Shown: positions 42,302 to 51,851 of the stretch, one piece after another
How positions within the stretch are numbered: the first letter of the stretch is position 1
Layout: every line of letters starts with the position of its first letter
Assembly: GCA_964519385.1 (NCBI GenBank)
Contig: CAZFLR010000001.1
Span: forward strand, 124,001-188,000
DNA: 64,000 nucleotides
Direction: 5' to 3'
From: SVFI01 sp964519385
Lineage (GTDB): Bacteria > Bacillota > Clostridia > Lachnospirales > Lachnospiraceae
Program-made: the position numbers and the translations under genes
The notes under the pieces: generated by a model
Database searches by the model: none
What the model saw: the letters and a program-made list of their open reading frames with translations, nothing else
What the model was told of the DNA's origin: nothing

Positions 42302-43323
42302 TTATCTTTCCCCGCTTTCGTCATCAATGAATACATACCGGGCAAAGTGAGAAAAATCCGATATCCTGCTATTGTTACGAAACTGAGGAATCCTTTTTGT
42401 GGCTCTTCCCCCTTTGCATTCATCCGCAGGGCACTTCTCACATATCCCTTAAGCCGTCCGGCTGCTTCTCTTTCCCGCGGGCACTCCCGTTTCAGAGGAT
42501 AAAAATAGCGGATTGCAGCATCTGCACGGGCCCGTACAGCCGCCTTCAGTGCCTGCGTCTCCTCTTTTTCCTGCAGGAAATCAATTCTTCCGTCCATCGC
42601 ATCAAACCATTGCAGCCGACGGATATTAAATTTGGCGCGCGTGATGCTTTCAGGCATACTAAAATACGCATACATCGGCATTTTCACATACACGCCCTTT
42701 TCCACCCTGTCGAAAATCCGGTAGGTGGTCGCTTCATCTTCATGAATCATTCCCTTCGGGAATCTGATATTTTTCCACAGAGATGCCTTATAAAGCTTGT
42801 TCCAGGCAACAATAAAATAAGTTGCATCTCCGCACAGAGCATCATACTGATTCAGCAGCATCTGCCTACGGTCATATACCTCCGACGGCACCTCACCCTT
42901 TTTATATTTTTCCAGATATTCCGAAAAATCCGGTCCTTCCGCCGTCTCCATCGCTCCGGTTACTTCATATCGGCAGAGAGCAACCTGTGCCTGCTGTCCT
43001 GTAAGCTGCTCATACAGCACCTCTATGAAGAAAGGCGCGTAGTAGTCGTCGCTGTCGAGAAAAGCAATGTAGTCTCCGCCGGCAATGTCAAGCCCCGCGT
43101 TTCTGGCATCGGAAAGGCCTCCGTTTTCCTTATGAATCACCCGGATACGAGCCTCTTTTGCCGCGTAGGCATCACAAATAGCCGGGCAGTTGTCCGGCGA
43201 ACCGTCATCCACCAGTATAATTTCAAGATTTCTGTAGGTCTGTCCAAGCACTGACTCCACAGCACGCTTTAAATATTTTTCTACCCCATATATCGGAATA
43301 ATTACGGAAATGAGTGGTTTCAT
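42289..43323 (-). CDS. Glycosyltransferase family 2
   Basis: The 344-residue protein begins MKPLISVIIPIYGVEKYL and has IILVDDGSPDNCPAICDAYA and YIAFLDSDDYYAPFFIE, the usual donor and metal motifs. The start is the ATG at 43323, with GGGAG six bases upstream; a longer upstream frame has no ribosome site. Its ATG overlaps the stop of the preceding GT2 gene by 4 bases. The middle region holds FPKGMIHEDEATTYRIF, typical of capsule transferases in Firmicutes. Acceptor unknown. Confidence 0.9.
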   Translation of the reverse strand: MKPLISVIIPIYGVEKYLKRAVESVLGQTYRNLEIILVDDGSPDNCPAICDAYAAKEARIRVIHKENGGLSDARNAGLDIAGGDYIAFLDSDDYYAPFFIEVLYEQLTGQQAQVALCRYEVTGAMETAEGPDFSEYLEKYKKGEVPSEVYDRRQMLLNQYDALCGDATYFIVAWNKLYKASLWKNIRFPKGMIHEDEATTYRIFDRVEKGVYVKMPMYAYFSMPESITRAKFNIRRLQWFDAMDGRIDFLQEKEETQALKAAVRARADAAIRYFYPLKRECPREREAAGRLKGYVRSALRMNAKGEEPQKGFLSFVTIAGYRIFLTLPGMYSLMTKAGKDKCQK

Positions 43324-44339
43324 GTCTTTCTCCCTCTTTTGACAAGTTTTACAACCCATGTACGCAGCGTTACCATGCACATGGTCATTCCGATCATATT
43401 TCTTTTCAGAAAGAAGTATATAATTTTATAATCCGCTTTCTCCGGACGGATTACTTTTTTCTCTCCGCTGTGAAGAAAATCTCCGGTCGCATCGGCAAAG
43501 CTTTGTATCGTCTTCCGTTTTTCTTTTCTGTCTCCGACTGTAAAGCCCGTCATTTCAATCTCATCCAGAAAAGTCGTTATGACCTTGGTTGCCAGAAAAG
43601 ACATTTCCTCCTCCGTCTTCATCCCCAGACTTTGGAAAAAATTCTTTGACTGCCCATACAGATACAAAGCCGTTTCAATTTTATCATCTCTTTTTTTCGT
43701 TGAGAGTGTAGTTCCGCGGTCATCCTGAATGTATTCACATACGCAGTTATCCACCACGGTTATTTTATCCGCATCGAGAATATATCTCATATTAAACAGA
43801 AGATCCTCGCCGAGTGTCCTGTCTGTCGGAAACTGTGCCTTGATTTTATCCGCACGAAACAGCTTGTTCCATGGCATATTCAAAAAGCCTTCCGTATACA
43901 GCGTCCGAAGTTCCTCCTTCGCACCTTTCACCTCAAAGGTTCCCTTTACGCCCGGAATCTTCGTGATACATTCACCGAAATACAGGTGATGAAAACCTGC
44001 AATGACCAAATCACTCCCCTCGTGCTGCATTGCCTTCACCATGGATGAAATGGCATCCGGTCCCACATAATCATCACTGTCAAGGAAACGGATATACTCG
44101 CCCTCTGCCTCTCTGATTCCGTGATTGCGTGCCTTCGACACGCCCTGATTTGACTGGTTAATCACACGGATTCTTTTATCTGTCTCTGCCAGACGTTCTG
44201 CCAGAATTCCCGAGCCGTCGGGCGGACCGTCCACAATCAGCAATATCTCTATATCCTGATAGTCCTGCTCGAGCAAACTGTTTACACAACGCTCAAGCGT
44301 CTGTTCACTTTTATATACTGGTACTATAACACTGACCAT
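43320..44339 (-). CDS. Glycosyltransferase family 2
   Basis: The 339-residue protein starts MVSVIVPVYKSEQTLERC and carries LLIVDGPPDGSGILAE, where most relatives have VDDGS, and YIRFLDSDDYVGPDAI with the metal site intact. Thus the nucleotide-binding Asp pair is altered to D-G-P, a modest deviation that does not by itself show loss of activity. The helical C-terminal half is as in the two genes downstream. It lies 13 bases after the DUF2142 gene. Function: one sugar transfer in the same oligosaccharide pathway, by context. Confidence 0.87.
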   Translation of the reverse strand: MVSVIVPVYKSEQTLERCVNSLLEQDYQDIEILLIVDGPPDGSGILAERLAETDKRIRVINQSNQGVSKARNHGIREAEGEYIRFLDSDDYVGPDAISSMVKAMQHEGSDLVIAGFHHLYFGECITKIPGVKGTFEVKGAKEELRTLYTEGFLNMPWNKLFRADKIKAQFPTDRTLGEDLLFNMRYILDADKITVVDNCVCEYIQDDRGTTLSTKKRDDKIETALYLYGQSKNFFQSLGMKTEEEMSFLATKVITTFLDEIEMTGFTVGDRKEKRKTIQSFADATGDFLHSGEKKVIRPEKADYKIIYFFLKRNMIGMTMCMVTLRTWVVKLVKRGRKT

Positions 44340-44352
44340 AATTTCCTCTGTT

Positions 44353-46407
44353 CTATATATTCATTCCGGTAATCACAAGTGCATAAATCATGCACATATT
44401 GAGTGCTGCCATAACTCCGAACATAATCCTGCTGCGATTGTGCTGCTGCAGCCGGCTCTCCCATCTGCTGTTTAAGAAACATACGGCAAAAGGCAGAAAC
44501 ATCGGTATAAAATATCTTCCCTGCACGCCACGGATTTCGTCTGCTCCTACTGTCGTGTAGCTTGCATACATGGAAGTCCACACGATAGCAGAAGTGCCCA
44601 GAATCATAATCAGAATAAGCACAATGTTTTTCCAGCCGATTCCTCTTCTCTTTTCTCCCTTTGCACTTACCAGCACAAGCCAGAGTGCAAGCAGAAGCAC
44701 GATATAGGTTGCAATCGTAGGTGCCGTTCCGAGATATCCGTACCGGAAGAAATCAGAACCGCCAAAAAGATAGTCCCCAAGCATCCCCGCCATAGAGCCA
44801 AGCAAAAGGAGCGTATAGGTTCCCGGATTGCCGAAAATATACGAAATCTGTCCCGTTACGCTTGTTCCGAGGTTTCTCTTATCTCCGGCGTAGCTGAAGT
44901 TGCTCACAAGATGATAATCGCTTCCCGCCGTCGGTGTCGGGAAGAAAATGTTATAAATCATAAGTCCTGCCACGACAAGAATGGCTGCCTTGCACACAAC
45001 CTCCTGCCACCGGCTGTAAAATTTATTTTTTCCGTAAAACAGCATCAGCAGCACCATCACAATGTAAATCGGCTTTGACTGACAACCGATTGCAAAGGAT
45101 ACCAGAATAGCCAGTGCATTCTGCCATGTCAGCTTTCTCTCCGGCTCCAGCAGCTCGTTGATGACAAGCACCATTCCGAGAAGAAGAAAGCTTGTCAGCA
45201 CAGCATCATAGGTCAGCGCGGAAGCCAAAAAAACATTGTTTGGCAAAAGCGCAATCAGTGCCACGATGTTTTTGTTTTTTCCCGCCAGCCGTATTGCAAA
45301 AAATACAACCAGAATGTAGAAAAGCAGATTCCCAAGCTTGGCAAGTGCCACTGTGTCTGCAAATCCCATATTTAAGGTCCTACCAATCCAAAAGCCGACT
45401 GCCATCGGATAATATACCCGCGTCTCTGAGCGCACAAAACGGCTCTGACTGCCTATGTCCGCCCAACTGAAATCGTTATTTTTATCAAGATAGGCCTCCA
45501 CGAGCTGTCTCTCCTCCGGATTATTAAAGTGCGGAAGAAGATTTCCCGACATCTGAAGTGCCGACTCCGTAAATTCTATGGTTGTACCGTAAGAAAGCTT
45601 ATACGCCGCTTTCGCATGCACATACTCATCATAGCTGACCTGATTGGTTCCGATGCCGAAAATCAGAAGGCATCCGAGCATCAGGCAAATCACGGCAAAA
45701 ATCCATTCCTGTCTGTCACGCAGTGCGTCTTTTTCCATGTATAAGACCGCCGCCATGGTGAGCAGCAGTATCATAAATGCAATGCGCATTGGATTCGGAC
45801 TGAATTTATTCGAGATTGTAAGCTTCATATCTGCCGGATTCAGTTCCTCCCCCGACAGAACGGCAATTTCCATATAATCTGCATACACATCGGCATTGGC
45901 GATTCCTGCACCTGTTTTTGCCTCGATGGTACAGTAGATGTCATCTTCGACCATTTTTCCGTCTCTGTAAGCGATTACACTGTAGCCTGCACTCTCTTCC
46001 ACCGGCGCGCGAAGATCCATCTTGTGAATATAATAAGGATTTCCGAGGTCCACCTTAATCACTGTTTTTTTCACCTTACGGTACATGGTTCCTCCGGTTT
46101 CTACCAGTGTCTCATCCGCCGGCTCCACATATTCCTCGCCGTTGTACTCCGCCAGCATCCGGAGATTGTCCCTCTCGATTTCTATGCTACGGATTTCCTC
46201 CTCCGAAAGCTCTGCAAGCTCTTCACCTACAGAAAAAGTCAGCATTTCGTCGCTTCCGTCCATCACAAAGGTAATCGGCTCGGCTTTGTGGCGAAGTGCC
46301 CTGAACTGAAAAAATACACATTCCACAAGAAATGCAACCGTTACAATCACAAGAAGAAGCAAGACATATTGCAAAACATGTTTCAGTCTCTTTTTATTGT
46401 CCGTCAT
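44353..46407 (-). CDS. DUF2142 family large membrane protein
   Basis: The 684-residue protein has one N-terminal membrane helix (about 12-33), an external beta-rich domain (about 35-205), then about eleven more helices. The segment TVGADEIRGVQGRYFIPMFL near residue 625 is the mark of DUF2142, a family of GT-C-like membrane proteins found in glycan loci. The Asp-rich loop NQVSYDEYVHAKAAY near residue 255 may be the active-site loop. It overlaps the end of the small companion gene upstream by 14 bases. Reaction unknown; a polyprenyl-linked glycosyltransferase role is inferred. Confidence 0.85.
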   Translation of the reverse strand: MTDNKKRLKHVLQYVLLLLVIVTVAFLVECVFFQFRALRHKAEPITFVMDGSDEMLTFSVGEELAELSEEEIRSIEIERDNLRMLAEYNGEEYVEPADETLVETGGTMYRKVKKTVIKVDLGNPYYIHKMDLRAPVEESAGYSVIAYRDGKMVEDDIYCTIEAKTGAGIANADVYADYMEIAVLSGEELNPADMKLTISNKFSPNPMRIAFMILLLTMAAVLYMEKDALRDRQEWIFAVICLMLGCLLIFGIGTNQVSYDEYVHAKAAYKLSYGTTIEFTESALQMSGNLLPHFNNPEERQLVEAYLDKNNDFSWADIGSQSRFVRSETRVYYPMAVGFWIGRTLNMGFADTVALAKLGNLLFYILVVFFAIRLAGKNKNIVALIALLPNNVFLASALTYDAVLTSFLLLGMVLVINELLEPERKLTWQNALAILVSFAIGCQSKPIYIVMVLLMLFYGKNKFYSRWQEVVCKAAILVVAGLMIYNIFFPTPTAGSDYHLVSNFSYAGDKRNLGTSVTGQISYIFGNPGTYTLLLLGSMAGMLGDYLFGGSDFFRYGYLGTAPTIATYIVLLLALWLVLVSAKGEKRRGIGWKNIVLILIMILGTSAIVWTSMYASYTTVGADEIRGVQGRYFIPMFLPFAVCFLNSRWESRLQQHNRSRIMFGVMAALNMCMIYALVITGMNI

Positions 46408-47080
46408 GTCCCGTCTCCTCCTTTTTCTTCCTTCCCGGATAATTTACCGCCATTGAGGCTGCCAGAAAAACAAAGGTAAGCAGGCGGAAATCATATAAAA
46501 ACGGATAGGTATCATGGGTATAAATGTGATTACATTTGAGTGAAACCTCCGTCTTTTCTTCACCCTCCGGACGATTTTCGGCTATGGTCCTTGTTCCTTC
46601 TATCTGTCTGTGGTTTGCCATGAGTGCCGGATAAGCATCCGGGTCCTCTTCCGCCGCGTCCAGAATAAATGTAATTCTTATATCTCCCATACATTTCTCA
46701 TAATTTTCAAACGGCAGATATACATATTGAATATCATCACCTGCTGCCACCTCATAAACATTGTGGCTGATGCAGTCTTCTCCCGCATAAACGGTATAAA
46801 TGAGATTCGTCCTTGTCAGGGCATGTCCCCTTTTGTTGACACCGACCTGAATGCCTTTCAGAGGCAGTCCCTTTGTATTCATCTCATATACAATTTCAGT
46901 CTGTAAAGAAAGAGGAAGTAACACTTCCGTGTCGCCTTCCTCTTCTTCCATATTGATTGTAAATGTATCAAGAACTTCATTCGGAAAGATGTAACTGCCG
47001 ATAAACCCTGCCAGACATAACAGGGTTATAATCGGTAATACAATATTCGCTTTCCATTTTTTAATTTTAATTTTTTTCAT
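46394..47080 (-). CDS. Membrane-anchored external-domain protein, companion of DUF2142 protein
   Basis: The 228-residue protein has a membrane helix at about 14-32, an external domain of about 165 residues and a second helix near 198-216. I do not recognise its family. The external part is predicted beta-rich, with stretches such as TRTNLIYTVYAGEDC. Topologically it resembles the N-terminal part of the DUF2142 protein encoded next, so the two may form a complex, or the DUF2142 protein may have arisen by fusion with a relative. The ATG at 47080 (GGAG upstream) is chosen; a longer reading frame running into leuA lacks a ribosome site. Only 19 bases separate it from the leuA stop. Confidence 0.7.
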   Translation of the reverse strand: MKKIKIKKWKANIVLPIITLLCLAGFIGSYIFPNEVLDTFTINMEEEEGDTEVLLPLSLQTEIVYEMNTKGLPLKGIQVGVNKRGHALTRTNLIYTVYAGEDCISHNVYEVAAGDDIQYVYLPFENYEKCMGDIRITFILDAAEEDPDAYPALMANHRQIEGTRTIAENRPEGEEKTEVSLKCNHIYTHDTYPFLYDFRLLTFVFLAASMAVNYPGRKKKEETGHDGQ

Positions 47081-47099
47081 TGCGAAACTCCAAAACTGC

Positions 47100-48779
47100 C
47101 TAGTTTTCACCGATGCCAAGTCTGTTCAGGGCTGAGAAAATAGCTCTCACGGAAGCTCTTGTAATGTTGCTGCTCACGCCGACACCATAGGTAACTGTTC
47201 CGTCATCCGCATCGAGAAGATGAATGTATGCAGCCGCCTGTGAACTTGCACCGCTCTGAAGCGCATGCTCTTCATAGTCAAGCACTTTGACACGGACTCC
47301 CAAATGCTCGATAATACCACGCTGTACAGCATCGATAGGTCCGTTTCCGACTGCCTCGAAGAACTTCTCCTGACCGTGGTCCGTATAGACAACCGTAACC
47401 CTTGTATCGAAAGCGGAATCTGTCGCACCGCTCATATCGTCCACACGAAGTCTTCTGAAATGCAACGGCTCCTTGCGGTCGAGATACTGCTCACGGAACT
47501 GTTCCATAATCTGCTCCGGAGAAACCTCACCCTGTTTTTCGGAAATATTCTGAATAACTTTTGCAAACTCCTTGTGCATTCCCTTTGGAAGCTTGAAGCC
47601 AAAATATGTGTCCATAACAAATGCAACGCCGCCCTTTCCGGACTGTGAGTTGATACGGACAATCGGCTCGTATTCTCTTCCGATGTCTGCCGGATCAATC
47701 GGCAGATACGGAACCTGCCAGATTTCGCTTCCGCTCTCTCTGAGGGCTGTGACACCTTTGTTGATAGCATCCTGATGTGAACCGGAGAACGCCGTAAATA
47801 CGAGTTTTCCTGCATACGGATGGCGCGGATGAATCGGAATCTTACAACATCTCTCATAGAGCTCAATGCTTTCATTGATATGTTCAATGTTCAGATTCGG
47901 ATTGATTCCCTGTGAGAACATATTGTAGGCCAGATTCATAATATCCACGTTACCTGTACGTTCTCCGTTTCCAAACAATGTACCTTCCACACGCTCTGCG
48001 CCTGCAAGAAGTGCAAGCTCCGCACTGGCAACACCCGTTCCTCTGTCATTATGCGGATGTACTGATAATATAATACTTTCCCTGTCTTCAAAATGCTTAT
48101 TCATCCATTCAATCTGGTCGGCGTATACGTTCGGTGTATTCATTTCCACCGTAGAAGGAAGATTTATGATAATCGGGTTCTCCTTAGTTGCTCCCCATGT
48201 CTTCTGTACGGCAGTACAAATACGGAGTGCAAAATCAAGCTCCGTACCGGTAAAGCTTTCCGGTGAATATTCCAGAATAATCTTACCCGGGAATTTGGCT
48301 GCACGCTCCTTTACCATCTCCGTACCCTTTACGGCGATGTCAATGATTTCATCCTGATTCATGCGGAATACAACATCTCTCTGCAATGTGGATGTTGAAT
48401 TGTAGATATGCACAACCGCCTGCTTACAGCCTTCAATCGCCTCAAATGTCCGGTCAATCAGCTCTTCCCTGCACTGTGTCAGCACCTGTACAACCACATC
48501 ATCCGGAATCAGCTTACGGTCTACGAGCTGGCGCAGATAATCATATTCAATCTGACTGGCAGCCGGGAAACCAATCTCTATTTCCTTAAATCCAAGCTTA
48601 ATCAGATGCTGGAACATCTCAATCTTTTCTTCCACGACCATCGGATCAATCAGTGCCTGATTACCGTCACGAAGATCCACGCTGCACCAGACCGGTGCCT
48701 TTTCAATCTCCTTGTTCGGCCATTCTCTCTCCGGATAGTCCACAACCGGATTCTTACGATATCTTTGATAATTCAACAT
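47100..48779 (-). CDS. leuA: 2-isopropylmalate synthase
   Basis: The 559-residue enzyme makes 2-isopropylmalate from acetyl-CoA and 2-ketoisovalerate, the first step of leucine synthesis. It has the catalytic DLRDGNQAL motif near residue 38, VHPHNDRGTG with metal-binding histidines near 240, and a C-terminal regulatory domain (about 430-559) for leucine feedback. It is the long form of LeuA seen in actinobacteria and many Clostridia, starting MLNYQRYRKNPVVDYPEREWP. An AGAAGG site precedes the ATG. A terminator-like hairpin lies upstream, after ptsH; I saw no T-box or leucine leader peptide in the 72-base gap. No other leu genes are adjacent; the glycan operon follows after 19 bases. Confidence 0.96.
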   Translation of the reverse strand: MLNYQRYRKNPVVDYPEREWPNKEIEKAPVWCSVDLRDGNQALIDPMVVEEKIEMFQHLIKLGFKEIEIGFPAASQIEYDYLRQLVDRKLIPDDVVVQVLTQCREELIDRTFEAIEGCKQAVVHIYNSTSTLQRDVVFRMNQDEIIDIAVKGTEMVKERAAKFPGKIILEYSPESFTGTELDFALRICTAVQKTWGATKENPIIINLPSTVEMNTPNVYADQIEWMNKHFEDRESIILSVHPHNDRGTGVASAELALLAGAERVEGTLFGNGERTGNVDIMNLAYNMFSQGINPNLNIEHINESIELYERCCKIPIHPRHPYAGKLVFTAFSGSHQDAINKGVTALRESGSEIWQVPYLPIDPADIGREYEPIVRINSQSGKGGVAFVMDTYFGFKLPKGMHKEFAKVIQNISEKQGEVSPEQIMEQFREQYLDRKEPLHFRRLRVDDMSGATDSAFDTRVTVVYTDHGQEKFFEAVGNGPIDAVQRGIIEHLGVRVKVLDYEEHALQSGASSQAAAYIHLLDADDGTVTYGVGVSSNITRASVRAIFSALNRLGIGEN

Positions 48780-48817
48780 GTTTTTTTGCCTTCTTTCTAC
48801 AAAAGTATAGTTTCAAC

Positions 48818-48847
48818 CAAAAACAGCCCATCGTCAGATGGGCTGTT
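48818..48847 (-). terminator. Rho-independent terminator after the HPr gene
   Basis: On the minus strand an 11-base stem (AACAGCCCATC, 48837-48847 with 48822-48832) with a 4-base loop is followed by TTTTT. It lies 5 bases after the HPr stop codon and just before leuA. Confidence 0.9.
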
Positions 48848-48851
48848 AACA

Positions 48852-49115
48852 TCATTCGCCTAGTCCGTTTTCGATAGCGTTGACAAGAGCTGCCAGAGCC
48901 TCTTCCTCATCCTCGCCTTCACAGACAAATTCTATTTCATCGCCACACTTAACACACGCGCCAAGAACGCTGAGCACGCTCTTAGCATTTGCCGTATTAT
49001 CTCTGGAACTGAAAGTAATCAGAGACTTAAACTGCATCGCTTCCTTACATAGGTTGCCAGCCGGTCTTAGATGTAGCCCTGTTGGATTTTTGATAGTAAC
49101 TTTCTGGCTTACCAT
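48852..49115 (-). CDS. ptsH: HPr-family phosphocarrier protein
   Basis: The 87-residue protein is an HPr. The phospho-accepting His is at position 15 in TGLHLRPAG, and Ser46, the site used by HPr kinase in Firmicutes, is in AKSVLSVLG. Thus both catabolite-control and PTS functions seem possible. It is encoded alone, without ptsI; in Clostridia the two are often separate. A Crh-like variant would lack His15, so this is a true HPr rather than Crh. A promoter (49161-49189) and terminator frame the gene. GGAGGG precedes the ATG at 49115. Confidence 0.93.
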   Translation of the reverse strand: MVSQKVTIKNPTGLHLRPAGNLCKEAMQFKSLITFSSRDNTANAKSVLSVLGACVKCGDEIEFVCEGEDEEEALAALVNAIENGLGE

Positions 49116-49160
49116 TTATCTGCCCTCCATTACATATTTCGTCGTTACCCCTGTTAATCA

Positions 49161-49189
49161 GTGTATCATATTTGCCTTTTTTTCACAAG
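49161..49189 (-). promoter_or_regulatory. Promoter of the HPr gene
   Basis: On the minus strand -35 TTGTGA (49184-49189), a 17-base spacer and -10 TACACT (49161-49166) give a leader of about 40 bases, starting just after the glmM stop. Confidence 0.6.
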
Positions 49190-49197
49190 CTATTCCA

Positions 49198-50547
49198 TTA
49201 AAACATAACATCCTGAATCAGATTCGCAAGCTTTTTGGCTTCTGCCTCTATCTGCTCCTGATCTTTTCCCTCAATCATGACACGCACAAGCGGTTCTGTA
49301 CCACTCGGACGAATCAGTACACGTCCTTCTCCTGCAAACTTATTCGTCAGCTCCTCAATCGCACTTGCCACTTCCGGATAATCCATATAGTGTTCTTTCT
49401 TGTGATTTGCTACCTTGGCATTCACCAGTGCCTGCGGAAGTACCTCCATGACGGATGCAAGCTCTGAGAGCGGCTTGCCCGTCTCCACGATTACCTGAAG
49501 CAGGTGAAGTGCACTCAAAAGTCCGTCTCCCGTCGTATTCTCATCAAGGAAAATGATATGTCCTGACTGCTCTCCTCCCAGATTGGAACCGATTTCACGC
49601 ATGCGTTCGAGAACATATCTGTCTCCAACCTTTGTCTGCTCTATCTTTAATCCGTTCTTTTCTCCCATCAGGAAAAATCCGAGATTACTCATAACGGTTG
49701 CAACAATCGTATCATCATTTAAGGTTCCTTTGGATTTCATATGATTACCGATAATTGCCATAATCTGGTCGCCGTCTACTGTCAGCCCCTTCTCATCGAC
49801 AGCCAGAAGTCTGTCTGCATCTCCGTCAAAAGCAAGACCTACATTTGCTTTTTCAACCAACACACGTCCCTTAAGCTCTTCCATATGCGTAGAACCGCAG
49901 TTCGCATTGATATTGCTTCCGTCCGGATTGTTGTGTATGGCTATCACATGCGCTCCGAGCTCCTTTAGTGCCTCGACCGAGGTATAAAATGCTGCTCCTT
50001 CCGCACAGTCTACCACGATTTTGAGTCCCGACAAATCCATCGGTATCGACTGGATTGCATGATTGATATATTCTTCTCTTGCATCCGTGCGGTATTTAAT
50101 CTTGCCGACCTGTGAACCTGTAGGAAATTTCACACCGTCCATTCCGCTTTTAATCACAGCTTCGATTTCATCTTCCATCTCATCCGGAAGCTTATATCCG
50201 TTTCCGTCAAAAAACTTGATTCCATTGAATTCTACCGGATTATGAGATGCTGAGATGACAACACCTGCATCCACCTTGTATTTTCTCGTCAGATACGCCA
50301 CCGCCGGTGTCGGAAGCACTCCCACATAAACTGCGTTTGCTCCCACCGAGCATGCTCCTGCCATCAATGCATTGGCCAGCATATCTCCCGAAATACGTGT
50401 ATCGCATCCAACCATAATCGTAGGTTTGTGTTCCTTCTCTTTCGTCAGGACATACGCTCCGGCCTGCCCGAGCTGCATGGCAAGCATTGGTGTCAATTCC
50501 GCATTTGCGACTCCGCGTACTCCGTCTGTTCCAAACATTCTGCCCAT
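49198..50547 (-). CDS. glmM: Phosphoglucosamine mutase
   Basis: The 449-residue enzyme converts glucosamine-6-phosphate to glucosamine-1-phosphate for peptidoglycan and glycan synthesis. The active Ser101 is in VISASHNPVEFNG, the metal loop DGDADRL follows, and RPSGTEPLVRVM binds the phosphate of the sugar. It belongs to the classical cdaA-cdaR-glmM operon of Firmicutes, in which c-di-AMP synthesis and wall precursor supply are linked. The ATG at 50547 (GTGAGGA upstream) is preferred to a GTG five codons earlier and gives the usual length of about 448 residues. It starts 30 bases after the cdaR stop. Confidence 0.97.
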   Translation of the reverse strand: MGRMFGTDGVRGVANAELTPMLAMQLGQAGAYVLTKEKEHKPTIMVGCDTRISGDMLANALMAGACSVGANAVYVGVLPTPAVAYLTRKYKVDAGVVISASHNPVEFNGIKFFDGNGYKLPDEMEDEIEAVIKSGMDGVKFPTGSQVGKIKYRTDAREEYINHAIQSIPMDLSGLKIVVDCAEGAAFYTSVEALKELGAHVIAIHNNPDGSNINANCGSTHMEELKGRVLVEKANVGLAFDGDADRLLAVDEKGLTVDGDQIMAIIGNHMKSKGTLNDDTIVATVMSNLGFFLMGEKNGLKIEQTKVGDRYVLERMREIGSNLGGEQSGHIIFLDENTTGDGLLSALHLLQVIVETGKPLSELASVMEVLPQALVNAKVANHKKEHYMDYPEVASAIEELTNKFAGEGRVLIRPSGTEPLVRVMIEGKDQEQIEAEAKKLANLIQDVMF

Positions 50548-50576
50548 TGTGTCATTCCTCACTTTTATATTTTTTA

Positions 50577-51851
50577 TTATTTCTCACTTAATTCAACCAA
50601 AACCGTAATTTCACCAGACGGTTTCACAACGCCTTCAGGAACTGTAATCTCAAGCGGAAGACGATATCTTCCCTCTTCCAGAACGGTCAAATCGTTTTCC
50701 GTCATATATGTTTCCCAGTCCAGACTCAGCTCCACATCTTTTCCCTGCAGCCGGCTCATCTGTGTGGCAAATCCTTCCACACGGATTGTAATCAGCTTAT
50801 CGCTGTCAATCACTTCCGTCTTCAGTCCATCCGGCAATCCGTTCATTTTGATGTCTGCTGTCGAAATCTCAAATTCTTTTTTTAATATTTTATCAATCGG
50901 AACTTCCACATTGACCGTCTTATCATCCGGATTTGCAAGTGTAATACCTTCCGGAAGGTATCTTGTAAGGTCCACTTCAACACTGAAGGTCTTATCGGCC
51001 CCGTCAATCTTGACAGCCGCCGAAGAAATATCAACCGAAGTCAGATAAGTCAGTGCTGTCTGTTTGCCCGCCACGACAATGGTCTGTCTGTCCGGCGTGA
51101 GTTCTCCGCTGATGCCGTATCCTTCTTTCGGAACTCCGCTTGTCGAAAATCTGAGCGGCAATTCCTTTGTCGCAAGAATCTGCGCCGACATTGCTACTGT
51201 TGATATATTCTGCGTCAGATTTGCATCTGTAATCACATCTCCGTTTTCATCATACAGCTTTAAGTCTACGGAAGTGTTCACATCTCCGCTGAGTCCGGCA
51301 ACAGACAGCTCCGCCGTAACCTTTCTGATGGCAGACACAACCGACTGGGCTCCGGAAACACGGACAATGTTCTCCGCTGTGGTCACATTTCCTACCACGT
51401 AGCCCTCCTCAGGATCTCCCGACACAACCGGAGAGATAACGAACTGTTTTTTCATCATTTCTTCGATTTTTACCGTCGCATACTCGAGCTTGGATTTCAT
51501 GCTCTCAATCTGACCGCTGTATTTATTGGATTCAATGCGAATCGGAACCATGCCCGTCTCCTCATCATAATCCTCTAGATCCACGACCGCCTTAAAATTA
51601 TCCTCACTCAGATAATCCTGCACAGAACGCTTGGCACTCACTGAGATAGATACCGTCGAATCGCTTGTAAGTTCATATACCTTTCCCTCAGACGTAATGC
51701 TGTCCGTATTCGTCACAACCACCGGTATATCCGAATAATTGGTATTGATTACCGGATCGGAAACATTAATCACTGCCAGCCACAAAAGAATAGAGATAAA
51801 CACAGCAAGTATTTTCAGGCCCAGATTGTCAAAGATTTTAGCTTTCTTCAT
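50577..51851 (-). CDS. cdaR: YbbR-domain protein, regulator of diadenylate cyclase (CdaR)
   Basis: The 424-residue protein has a single N-terminal membrane helix (about 12-30, LKILAVFISILLWLAVINV) followed by four YbbR-type repeats on the outside, the architecture of CdaR. It binds CdaA and tunes its c-di-AMP output. The start is the ATG at 51851 with AAGGGG five bases upstream; the open frame upstream of it overlaps cdaA and is not coding. The gene overlaps the end of cdaA by 14 bases and lies before glmM, as in Bacillus. Confidence 0.93.
   Translation of the reverse strand: MKKAKIFDNLGLKILAVFISILLWLAVINVSDPVINTNYSDIPVVVTNTDSITSEGKVYELTSDSTVSISVSAKRSVQDYLSEDNFKAVVDLEDYDEETGMVPIRIESNKYSGQIESMKSKLEYATVKIEEMMKKQFVISPVVSGDPEEGYVVGNVTTAENIVRVSGAQSVVSAIRKVTAELSVAGLSGDVNTSVDLKLYDENGDVITDANLTQNISTVAMSAQILATKELPLRFSTSGVPKEGYGISGELTPDRQTIVVAGKQTALTYLTSVDISSAAVKIDGADKTFSVEVDLTRYLPEGITLANPDDKTVNVEVPIDKILKKEFEISTADIKMNGLPDGLKTEVIDSDKLITIRVEGFATQMSRLQGKDVELSLDWETYMTENDLTVLEEGRYRLPLEITVPEGVVKPSGEITVLVELSEK

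Noticed and set aside
48780..48851. A T-box or leucine attenuator before leuA
   Set aside because: The gap is only 72 bases; the hairpin directly follows the HPr stop and has the form of a simple terminator. No leader peptide with Leu codons and no T-box sequence was seen.
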